DNA from: Pycnopodia helianthoides
Lineage: Eukaryota > Echinodermata > Asteroidea > Forcipulatida > Asteriidae
Length of the DNA: 64,000 nucleotides
Direction of reading: 5' to 3'
Assembly (NCBI GenBank): GCA_032158295.1
Contig: CM063259.1
Span: forward strand, 13,239,564-13,303,563
Below, piece after piece: positions 54,933 to 64,000 of the stretch. The notes below the pieces were generated by a model, which saw only the letters and a program-made list of their open reading frames with translations, had not been told where the DNA came from and did not search any database. The translations under genes and the position numbers were made by a program. Numbering within the stretch: the stretch's first letter is position 1; every line of letters begins with the position of its first letter.

Positions 54933-56574
54933 GCAGGTTTTCTTTAATAAGTTTGGAATGATATGTTCAATGCTACATGCACACGGTACAAACAGAGGAA
55001 GAATGCAGCCTCATGTGAACATGAATCTTGGTTGTAAACAAAACAAAATTGGATTGACTGCCAGAATTCAAGTTACATGACCTCGTAGATGATGTGAAAA
55101 AAATGTTCATGCACAGTAGGCGTTAATGTATAACCAGCGTAGAAAATCGGTTATTTATTCTAGACCTAAGTGGATCGTACTTTCTTTTCTTTTTTTGTAT
55201 CTTGTAGTTGCAAGAAGGCTCCTTGTTCTTGTCTTTATTTCACATCAAATGCAAGCGTCAGACTTTCACTTTAAAGGGAAAGTATATAATTGGTTTTTTG
55301 GAAGAGTAATTTCATTCCCACCCTCTTGTGAATGATTGATGAACGTTTATGAGTGCAATGGTCACAATATTTTCATGAGTTGCAAGATGAAATGATCCAT
55401 ACAACGAGGAAAAGTGGAAGCTATTCTCAGGGACTTTGTGCACATTCACATCGGGGCTTATTTCCGTTGCAGCATTCAAAATAAGCAGCAATGATTAGTG
55501 GGGTCTTAAAACGTTTATCATTCTCTACTTTGAAAGTATTTCAGAGTAAAATATTTCTCTGAAGGATTGCTGCTGGTCTGAAGAACTAAACGTTGTCAGA
55601 GAGCTTTCAGAGTGAAAGTCATTTTATCGTCGCAACAACTACCAATCGTGTACTTTTTCTTTCTTTTTTAAGGTGAAAGTTTTATCGTTTCACAATGCAC
55701 GCAGAGTTGAAAAGTTTCTTCTTGGGGCGAGGTTCAAGAAAGTATTTAGTGTCTTTGATAATCATAGTACGTGGGAGATTCGAGTTGTGGTATTTCGATA
55801 TTTAGATGGAAGGTGAAATTGTAAAGGGGGTTGGAATATTTTGTGGAGTTTTTTGTTTGGTGTTCTCAAAGTCGTTTGAAAGTTTAATCCGATTGTCCAT
55901 TGAGTGGTGTGTAACACATAGTTGGGGAGAAAAGCCCTTGATTAATAAGAAGGAGAAGAAGAAAGAAGAGAAGAAAAAAATTGAAAAAAAAGTGATTGTA
56001 TGCAAGTTTAGTAGTCAGTACGGCACTCTGTAAAAATCACAGCATCCATCTTGTCTGGTATCCTGTACTGATGATCCAACTGCCTGAATGAAATGGAGTT
56101 TGTCGATGCAAGCACCTGTCTCTGTAGAACACGAAACTTGCACTGTGAAGACATTTAAAGGTATGAATTAAGAGACACATGTCCACAGTAGCTTTGATTA
56201 ATAACAAATCTCATCAGGCTGGAAAAAAAAAAGGTCAGATTATTTCGCCTTTTCTGTCTTGGTATTTTATGTTGAAAAAAAAAAAAACCCATAACAAATT
56301 TTGCCATACATGCATGTCACGTTGTATAATTTTGCCGTACACCAATAAAAAACACAGTGTTATAAAATGGCCATGCATGTCCGTAGAGTTGTCGCTTAAA
56401 CGGGTCGCGCGGATATTGACTTGTTTAGCGTTCTTTGGGTTCAATTTGTATGCATAAAGCAGACATCGTATAAAGATGTTCGTATCGAGAGCATCAAGAC
56501 ATGGAGCATTGAGATAGAAGTTAAAGTGAAGTGGATAGACTCTACTTTCCAGAGCACAATTTGATGGTTCTGCT
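54933..56574. other. Spacer without recognised genes
   Basis: AT-rich, with an A/G-rich stretch at 55945-55995 and short chance frames. No feature supported. Confidence 0.4.
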
Positions 56575-56770
56575 TACCGTGTCATTTCATGCTTACAGTC
56601 AGCTATTGCCGCTTACAGGATTACTGTAAGCCAATAAAGGTAAGGCCATCATGGTCTGCTTACCGCGGCATTTTTACGCTTAGAGTTGCCATTCTCTGCT
56701 TGCAGGCTTGGCGCAAAAAATTTTTCTTTAGCTGTAAGCCAATAAAGGTAAGGCCATCATGGTCTGCTTC
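56575..56770 (+). repeat. Tandem duplication with GTAAGCCAATAAAGGTAAGG
   Basis: CTGTAAGCCAATAAAGGTAA and GGCCATCATGGTCTGCTT occur at about 56624 and 56732, roughly 108 bp apart. Related sequence near 61915-62050 (CTGCTTACTG, GCGCTTTACCGC). Confidence 0.75.
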
Positions 56771-56816
56771 ATCCTAAAAAAACACCACAGTAGTAAACTT
56801 GCGGGCACAACCAAGT

Positions 56817-57000
56817 ATATAACTCTTTTTGGAGAAGTGTTGGTTCGGAGAAGAACCCGGAGTGGTCTCAACAGTTTTGGCACATTATACTCTACTCTGC
56901 TAGTCGTTCAGGAGAAAGAGACGAGCAGAGTATACTGTTTGAAACGTCCAGACCACACCGGTTCTCTCAGAACCAACACTTCTCGTAAAAGAGTTTTATA
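56817..57000. mobile_element. Hairpin element, AACTCTTTTTGGAGAAGTGTT arms
   Basis: About 80-bp arms (GAGAAGTGTTGGTTC, ATTATACTCTACTCTG) pair with GAACCAACACTTCTC and CAGAGTATACT. Immediately followed by a second hairpin. Confidence 0.8.
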
Positions 57001-57005
57001 CATGG

Positions 57006-57191
57006 AGCAAGTTCGGGTGGGCAACTAGAGTGACTAGACTAACCAGAAACAGTGTGACGGTGTGTGACGTAGCTCTAGAGTTTACTTAATCGACCATGCT
57101 CCAGTGCATGGTCGAGCTAGTCAATCTCCCTGTGCTCTATGGTTTCTAGTACCGTAAGTCTAGTCACTCTAGTCGCCCACCCGAACTTGCT
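57006..57191. mobile_element. Hairpin element, AGCAAGTTCGGGTGGGC arms
   Basis: AGCAAGTTCGGGTGGGCAAC and TAGAGTGACTAGACT are matched by inverted copies at the right end, with an inner hairpin CGACCATGCTCCAGTGCATGGTCG. Confidence 0.88.
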
Positions 57192-58130
57192 CACTGTTGT
57201 ACCCTGAGGTTACTACTAAAGCGTTTCTTATAAAAACATTGTTCTGCTACTATGTGCGTCGATACTTTTTCCCCCCGGTATGCAGCACCATTAAATTTTG
57301 CTCCCGATAATGCAAGTGATGCAGTTAAGATAATTTGGGACCAATGAATCTTTTTTTAGATGTGATTTCTACTTATACAGTGTAGCTACTTAGTTCTCAG
57401 TTTTCCGCTAATCTTTAAAGTGTTACAATTTCTAATCAACATGCGGACATTTCTCAAATGCTATCAACCATAAATACCATGTCGTGGTGCTTGGAAATCC
57501 GAAATCCAATTGCAAAAAAAAATTGTATTCTTGATTTTTACATCCTTATGCGTTTTGGTTTTTTAAAATTGTTTTGTTGCATGTTTTAGTTTGGTATAAA
57601 GTACATTGTATTTAGCATGTTTTAAACATTTTGTTTTATATTGTACGTAGTAAAACTGGTAAACCGAAAAAAAATGAAAGAAAAAACAAACAAAAATCCA
57701 AAAATATCTTGGTCTGGTATAAGTGTTATAGACTTGTTGAATTTTAATCATTATTAATTCCTTTTAATGTGTACCATACTTGCCTGCTATTTAATTTTTA
57801 AAATGTGCGAATTCAATGTATGCAGTTTGCTGATAGGGTATTTACTATCGAACATTCTTCAGAATATCCCCCCAGATTCGGTTGTAAAATCAGTCGAGTA
57901 AAAAAAAAAAAAATCTGATTTCCCTTAACAGGGTCGATATACACTTTCTATTTTTATAGAAATTGTTCTTGTGTTCAAAATCGGATGTTTTTAAAGTTTG
58001 CAATCAGGAAACACCACAAGCAATTGTTTTAACGTGTATTCAGTACTTGAACTGGAGATTTCGAGACACAAGGTGGCAGCAGACATGCCGGGTAACTTTC
58101 TGTTGTTTATCAGCATCTGGGGACACAGCG
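57192..58130. other. AT-rich spacer
   Basis: Poly-A/T tracts and no coding exon. A CTGATTTC/GGGTCGATAT region is unremarkable. Confidence 0.4.
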
Positions 58131-58139
58131 CGTCAAACT

Positions 58140-58558
58140 CAAGTTCTGGTGTCCGTGTCACGAATATGGGTCATGTCACTCAATTGTGAGCAAGACAGTG
58201 ATTGCTTCTCATCAATTACCTAGGAGTAAATGGGTATCTTCGAGGGTAGAGATGGTTGATGGGAATCATCATTAGCAACCTGTGCGCCCATTTGGCTGCC
58301 GGTGCTGCATACTCCTTAAGGAGTTGAGATGGTTTCAGGACTGCTTAGGGCCCAGTGAACAGATGTGTTAATATTTTAAGATGCTTTGAGAGGCCTGCTT
58401 GGTCTGGATAAGCGCATAATTAACATATATGGTGCTGCATACTCTAAGGAGTGGAGGTGGTTTCAGGAATGCCTAGTGCCTAGCGAACAGAGGTATTTAT
58501 TGTTGAGCGCTTTGAGAGGTCTGCCTTGCTTGGAAAAGCGCATGATAAATACATATTT
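58140..58558 (+). repeat. Degraded tRNA SINE with duplicated 3' half
   Basis: CAAACTCAAGTTCTGGTG, GAGTAAATGGGTATCTTCGA, then GGTGCTGCATACTC...GAGATGGTTTCAGGA...GCTTTGAGAGG occurring twice, about 132 bp apart (58299 and 58431). Confidence 0.75.
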
Positions 58559-58696
58559 TTAATTGACAATTGATTTACCGGGTTCAGTCTGCTGCCCCCT
58601 AGAGCCACCAAAAGTCTTCCGTTGGAATGATCTCCCTAACAGAGTAGAAAGAACGGCATTTATTTTTGATCTTAACGTTTCAATACGATGTTCTTA

Positions 58697-58850
58697 TAGA
58701 CCCCTTGCATATGACAAGCCCAAAACAGCGCCCTCGCCGAGGTCAATGGAGACCTGTCATTGGCCGAGAGTTGAGCGCGGCGCGTACACGTTTCCATTGT
58801 CTGACCTCGGCGATGGCGGCCAATGCGAGGGGTTTATTGTATCCGACCTT
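58697..58850. mobile_element. Inverted-repeat element, ACCCCTTGCATATG ends
   Basis: AGACCCCTTGCAT start, GCCAATGCGAGGGGTTTA end, inner arms GCCCTCGCCGAGGTCAATGG and CCATTGTCTGACCTCGGCGA. Lies inside an otherwise unsupported 152-codon open frame. Confidence 0.7.
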
Positions 58851-59427
58851 CCTGAGTACTTAGCCAAGGTGCTGTTTATCGATCAAGTTGTTTCTCACGT
58901 AATTACCTTTTTAATAAAGATGTCAAAACAGGGCGCACTTTCAAACAGCTTTCTGTTTTCAGGGTTACTTTTCACTGTACAACTGCTCATGTCAAGTTTC
59001 CCGTGGACATGGTCAGGATGACCATGCTTCTCGTAATACGGTACCGGTCTATTTTGACAGATGCCTCATTTTGGGTCTCATAGACCCGTGTAGGAAATCT
59101 TGACGGGAAATGTTGCCATGTAAAGCTACAAAGGGCTATCCTCTTGATAATGGCGTGCTGGATCGAAAAAAAGTCTCAATGAAATGGTCTGAGGTTGAAT
59201 TGGAGATGTAAACATAGAGTCATTATGACATAGAATGTTAGTCAGTAGACTATTTCATTATTTTATGGATTCATACTTAGAAAATAAAACACAATTAACG
59301 TGAAGTTTTTTATATTGTAATGTGAATAATGATTGAGTCTCGGTTGTCTACAGGTTTAGGACTGGCACCCCCATAGCGGTAGAACTCAGAGACTGCTTTG
59401 TGGTGGTTTCTGGGTGTATGCACTTAA

Positions 59428-59782
59428 AGGTATTATACAGGATTGGTAGAGCTAACAAAATAGTCGCAGACAGTGTTCATGTTTTGTGTGATTCAACATA
59501 TGCATGAACAAACAAACCTGTGAAAGTTTGAGCTCAATTGGTCATCGAGGTCACGAGAAAATAGTGAAAAGAGACCTTATGTGTTTTCTGTTTTTTCAAA
59601 CATTGAGTTTCTATCACGCGTGATAAAAACTATTGTTTTACTCATTTCTCAGAAACGATAGCATTTTAGAGAGAAATATTTTAAGGAACTCTTTTTACCA
59701 TTACGTACTCTCAACCATGTAAGTTATGTGTGAATCTGTGAACATTTGTGTTTTTCGATCTTACCAATAGTTTACAGGGCCT
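59428..59782. mobile_element. TTAA-flanked element, 36953 family, third copy
   Basis: TTAA at 59424-59427 and 59783-59786. AGGTATTATACAGGATTGG start and GTTTACAGGGCCT end. Confidence 0.88.
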
Positions 59783-59786
59783 TTAA

Positions 59787-60884
59787 AGGCAATGAGCCTT
59801 TTGCAAGTAAGATTTGAATAATGTCTGGTACAATGACTTGCTTATAGTCACAGTTATACACCTTTGTTCCCGACACCCCCATATTCTGACACCCCTGGTG
59901 TATTTTCCAAATCTTAACCCTCGCCCTTACCTTAGCGTGTAAACCATGATGGGGGTTTTCGAAACATGTTACAATAATATACAGCTTTTGTTATTATAAG
60001 AGCGCCCTCAAGAGGCTGTGTAGGGCAATGAGCATGTTGTGTAGGAAGCCATGTTTTAGGCCATGTTTTACACAGCAGAACATAGGGATGTGGGATTATT
60101 CGCTCGTCCCCAGCGCCTTGCCTTAAAACCAAAGGCGCTGGGATGGGCAAACGTATCAAGCACACTCATTGGTTTCTGCTCAGTCCCATCATGCATCACA
60201 CTCACACTGCAAGCACTGCACGCATGACGTACTTCCTGAACAAGAATCTGTGCAAGCTGATTAGCCCATCCCAGCGGTCCTGGATAGGCCGCTGGGGGAT
60301 AGGCCGCTGGGGCCGAGCGAAGTGGGATTATAGAGAAGTCACCCTTAGTCACGAGGTACCGCTTAAATTGGTGTTCCCCAGACTAAAGAGACAGTTGCTT
60401 ATGCTATCACCGCATCATCAGCGCACCAAACAGCAATAGTAGTACAGTGGGTACACCAAAGTAAACATAAAACTTTGACATGTACGCGCATGCGTTAGTG
60501 AAACCTGACACACTGTCTGAGATCGGGTAATTAGCTGAAGTTTTTAGCTTCCGTCAAAGTTCTTTGGAGCTTAGCACTCTATGTTTCGATGTTTGCCCCC
60601 TAAATAACAAAAAAAGAAGAATCCAAACAAGTTCTCTTATCAAACAATGTTGAATACTTTATTTACATTTCATGTACGTATAGGGATCATATATTGACCC
60701 CGAACATTTTTAAATGAATTCAAATTCATATCATTATTTAAATTCATCTGTTAAAGGATTAATCACCTAAAAAAAACAAAGGATCACTTCTATTCGTCAC
60801 ACAAGATTCTAATTTTTACTTGTTTACGACAATTTCACTCCGAAACTAATAACCCTAATAAACTAATAACCCTAACAAATCGAT
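59787..60884. other. Spacer without recognised genes
   Basis: A GC-richer inverted pair, CCCAGCGCCTTGCCTTAAAA/CCAAAGGCGCTGGGATGGGC, lies at 60108-60148, and GGATAGGCCGCTGGGG is duplicated at 60282-60313. No gene supported. Confidence 0.4.
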
Positions 60885-61085
60885 GCGACAGTCCCAAAAC
60901 ATGCATCTCGATTGTGTCGTATCTCGCACGAAAATGCTTCGTTCAGAGGTGTTGTATCTCGTCGCCTATCACTTTTGTGTGTACATCCGTGTTACTTTAA
61001 GCGAGATCGGACGTTTCGACACTTTCAAACTCGCGTGCAACGTAAATGCTAATTCAGGAGATGCCACATTTTAGCACTGACACAA
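60885..61085. mobile_element. GTCAGTGCAAAA-type element, diverged copy
   Basis: GCGACAGTCCCAAAACATGC start, internal GTGTCGTATCTCGCACGAAA, and ATTTTAGCACTGACACAAC end. Confidence 0.6.
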
Positions 61086-61117
61086 CGAAATGTGTTTCCA
61101 CGTTCAATCAATCGCTA

Positions 61118-61440
61118 CCGGGGTTCGCCCCGGGAATTTTCATAAAACTGGTGGGCCATTCTGGACCAAAATTTTGCAAGTTTGACCGAAGCAAGCTGCA
61201 TTGAAACAAAGTCCTCACAAGTGTTTTTTACTTGAAGTTTATATTTGGTTGTAAAAGCTCTTCTGGGGCATTTTAAAAGATTTGATTTCATGTTTTTTTT
61301 GTGTGTGTGCATTTGATTCTAAACCTAAAAAAAAAAAAAAAGAATACCAAAATATAATTTAAAACTGTTTGGCATAGTATCGGCCGCAATTCTTGCGTTT
61401 TAGCTGGACACGCTAGCATGCGCGTGAGGAGAACCCTGAC
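61118..61440. repeat. CAGGGTTCTCCCCAG-family repeat, diverged
   Basis: ACCGGGGTTCGCCCCGGGAA start, GTCCTCACAAGTGTTTTTTA interior, GAGGAGAACCCTGA end. Confidence 0.6.
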
Positions 61441-62373
61441 TTCATCAATGCCAAGTAAGGTTCATTCATTGAGTGACCAGACTTTTCTGTAAAATCATCA
61501 CCATTTGACCAGACATTGCTTGTATCATTCATTTGTTGACTCCGCTTTTTTGTTTTCTTCTTCAGTAACAATATCTGAAGAAAAAAAATATATATACAAA
61601 AAAGAACTTGATTTGCTTTAGAAATGTAGATAATAAATTAACTTGGCTAACAGTGGAAAATGTCCCCCTTATCTTCGACTTTTTTAGGTCGGTGGAAATG
61701 GATCAAACCTTGCGGCCGTGTGTTTTGCCACTGTAGGCATTTTTGTACAAGTCGCTATGGTCTCGGAAGGGTAACATCCAAACCTCTGATTTCCCTTGAA
61801 AACTACATTTGTTTTTAGCGTTACATAATACTGTATTCAATCTTGTAACTATTTCAACCCATTTATTTTGGCACAATCTAATCTTGCGATCGCCCAACGA
61901 GGCATTAATGTCAACGCTCTGCTTACTGTACGCGGAAAAAGTCAGCGCTTTACCGCAACAGAGAAATCCGCGCTAACAGTAAGCAGATTTCACCAGTCGG
62001 CAAGGAGATTTTTGCTTGCGCGTTTGTGGCTTCGCGTAAACTAAGCAGTCTCCGCTCACACAGACAACCAAGTAAGTGAAGAATGATGCAAGCACGCTCA
62101 TAAATTTGATTGTAACTTTCCATTAACACGTATAAAAGTAGTCTACTGCATTTCTAAGGAGGTCCAAAAAAACAATTTAGCCATTTTTAGTTTTTTTTGT
62201 TAATCTGAAAGCTTTTTTTCTCTCTTCCCTAACACACATAACAAACGTCCTGAGAATTATTTCCAATCTGAAATACTATCACATCTAAGAAACTGTTCTC
62301 AAATCTTCACTTGAGCACAGGTGAAATCAAGTTCACGTCTGGTTGTACTGACCCACCAACTTGTGTAAATTTT

Positions 62374-62707
62374 CTGGGCTGGAATGTCATCTTGGAGAGG
62401 GGCAAGACCATTTTCATTTTTGCGAGGTGCACTTCCGTCGGAAAAATCTTGAAGTCTGAAGGGGCACCTTGGCCAAGACCAGGGCCCAATTTCATAGAGC
62501 TGCTTAAGCACAAAAAGTAGCTAAGCACAACAAAATTATGCTTACCAGAATAAGGTTACCAGCCAGACTACCATATCACATGAACATTTTGTGACTGGTA
62601 TCCTGCTCATTTCTGCTTAGCAGGCAAGTGTTAAGCAACTCTATGAAATTGGACCAAGAAGCAACAGAGGCCATGGCCTCTGTGGCCTCCGTGTAATTCC
62701 AGGCCTG
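62374..62707. mobile_element. CAGGCCTGGAATT element with nested insertion
   Basis: CTGGGCTGGAATGTCATC start and TGTAATTCCAGGCCTG end. The middle is replaced between GCACCTTGGCCAAGACC and AACAGAGGCCATGGCC by the element at 62482-62655. Confidence 0.75.
62482..62655. mobile_element. TTTCATAGAGCTGCT-family element, nested
   Basis: AGGGCCCAATTTCATAGAGC start and CTATGAAATTGGACC end, inserted in the CAGGCCTGGAATT element. Confidence 0.8.
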
Positions 62708-62900
62708 AAATTCAATGACACTGATGGATCTTCCAAAGAGTTCAACATTTTGAATGTCAAATTTTTTTTTTTAAAGAGGTTCCAGTATCAACGTGCAGTA
62801 ATATAATTTTCACGGTAACCGCTGCTAAGAAAGTTCTAGGGTGTGCAGGGATGAATCTATCTATTACAAAATCTAGTGCGAGTAGCTGTACATAATTATA

Positions 62901-63463
62901 ACCCTCCTACTGTTTGACCGTTTAATACCATACACTGTAGTTTTGAATGATAGATGTAGATGCATTACATCAGCCTGCAGTGTGATATCATGTAGTGAAT
63001 GATTGACAGTCAACCCTCCTACTGTCTGACCATTCAATATCCTCCACTATGGTTTTGAATGATATGCACTATGTAAGGAAATGCCAGCCGGCAATAGGAT
63101 ATCATGTGGTGAATACATCTACAAAGTACATAGTCAACCCTCCTACTGTCTGACCATTCAATATCATCCACTGAATGATATATGCACTATGTAAGGAATT
63201 GCCAGCCGGCAATATGACATCATGTGGTGAATACATCTACAAAGTCAACCCTCCTACTCTCTTACCATTCAACATCCACTGTGGGTTTTTTAATGATAGA
63301 TACACTATGCCAGCCTGCATTATGATTTTATGTGGTGCATACATCCGCACATGTACACAAGTCTGTGCCCAGCGGTGCCACCCTGCACACAACCCATGCA
63401 GTTGAATGGCTCCAAATCATTGGTCAACTCGCTGGAAAATGTTTGCCACTAGTAGGAGGGTTA
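62901..63463. mobile_element. TTAACCCTCC element with its left arm in tandem
   Basis: AACCCTCCTACTGT...GACC starts recur at 62902, 63013, 63134 and 63246, each followed by CAATATCATCCACT-type and TGATAT...ATGTGGTGAAT sequence. Only the last runs to the right end AGTAGGAGGGTTA. Confidence 0.85.
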
Positions 63464-63514
63464 TTTAGAGGAATGAATGTTTGGCAACAGCTGAGGCATT
63501 GATCCCAGCTGTAG

Positions 63515-63585
63515 CTAGTGGCCTGGCTCCATTTCAGCATCTGCAAACTGCCCAGTATCCATCGGCTCATCTTGCCCTGATATAC
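63515..63585 (-). CDS. Candidate 3'-terminal coding exon of an unidentified gene
   Basis: The minus-strand acceptor TACTGTGCAG precedes 71 bp that, with one base from an upstream exon, codes for 23 residues ending DAEMEPGH and TAG. The peptide is acidic and hydrophilic (SGQDEPMDTGQF), typical of a protein tail and unlike repeat translation. The remaining exons would lie right of the window. No family recognised; the exon is short, so the call is tentative. Confidence 0.35.
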
Positions 63586-63621
63586 CTGCACAGTACATAA
63601 GCACAACAAAATCAGACAAGA

Positions 63622-64000
63622 ATCTTGAAACTATTAGAATAACAAACAGGTATTCACAGTACAATTTAACCCCCTACTTTGGTCTAGAGATGAAAACCCC
63701 CAGAACATCCAAGGTGGTAGAATAATGGATTTACTGACCGTCTACATCACTACAAATGGGAGACTAGAGGTTTGGACACAAGTTCGCATCTTCAAGAAAG
63801 TTCAAAGGCAAAAGGAAGACCCATGACAAAATCCTGAAACTGGGTAGCAGTCTCCTTTTGGTCCAAAGATAAAACCACCTGAACATTCAGGATGTTACAG
63901 TCTTGGTTTTACAGACTGTCTACATCACTACAAATGGGAGACTAGAATGCTTGGCACAAATAAGCATCTTGAAGTAACTTCAAAGATCTACGACAACAAA
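63622..64000. repeat. Tandem repeat of about 180 bp, nearly two copies
   Basis: ATCACTACAAATGGGAGACT recurs about 181 bp apart (63746 and 63927), with matching flanks (GAACAT(C)CAAGGTG/GAACATTCAGGATG; GCATCTTCAAG/GCATCTTGAAG). The second copy runs off the window. Confidence 0.8.

Noticed and set aside
56206..56245. Hammerhead ribozyme core (CTGATGA on the minus strand)
   Set aside because: A CTGATGAGATT...AATC stem is present, but the following GAAA and closing stem are absent.
58563..59021. 152-codon plus-strand frame
   Set aside because: Crosses an inverted-repeat element and has no recognisable domain or splice signals.

Overview
The window is animal nuclear DNA: genes are split by GT-AG introns, there are no bacterial operons, and most of the sequence is AT-rich repeat-filled intron and spacer. 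The dispersed repeats (tRNA-headed SINEs, TTAA-flanked hairpin elements, a short inverted element with TTTCATAGAGCTGCT ends) look to me like those of echinoderm genomes, sea stars in particular. That assignment rests on memory and gene content, not on a search.

Layout. (1) 77-1199, minus: first two coding exons of a PABIR/FAM122-type PP2A-B55 regulator that leaves the window on the left. A weak divergent candidate first exon lies at 2051. (2) 2361-8033: spacer made of SINEs and hairpin elements, including one transposon inside another. (3) 8034-12341, minus: a large C2H2 zinc-finger gene with a 968-aa open reading frame and a possible alternative last exon at 8034-8218 that joins in frame. 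(4) 13627-25785, plus: a complete 11-exon glutathione reductase gene, with a first ATG adding a basic leader and an internal ATG giving the leaderless form. (5) 28751-51172, plus: a complete 5-exon AMMECR1 gene. Its 15.8-kb intron 1 holds a 33-copy array of a 50-bp satellite, an 896-bp long-inverted-repeat element and many small elements. (6) 51173-63500: 3' flank and repeat-rich spacer, with a 120-bp minisatellite and several hairpin elements. (7) 63515-63585, minus: a candidate terminal coding exon of a gene entering from the right.

The genes do not form a pathway. Glutathione reductase supplies reduced glutathione in cytosol and mitochondria. PABIR proteins inhibit PP2A-B55. AMMECR1 is a conserved protein of poorly known biochemistry. 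The zinc-finger protein is presumably a nuclear regulator.

The most interesting signals are the organisation of the 50-bp satellite (an older 64/53-bp dimeric flank, a homogenised 50-bp core, and a hairpin whose arms changed together), several nested insertions whose empty sites can be read from paralogous copies, the in-frame alternative terminus of the zinc-finger gene, and a hairpin-rich segment containing a histone-mRNA-like TTTC-loop stem. No autonomous transposon, virus-derived gene, CRISPR array or functional RNA gene was found.
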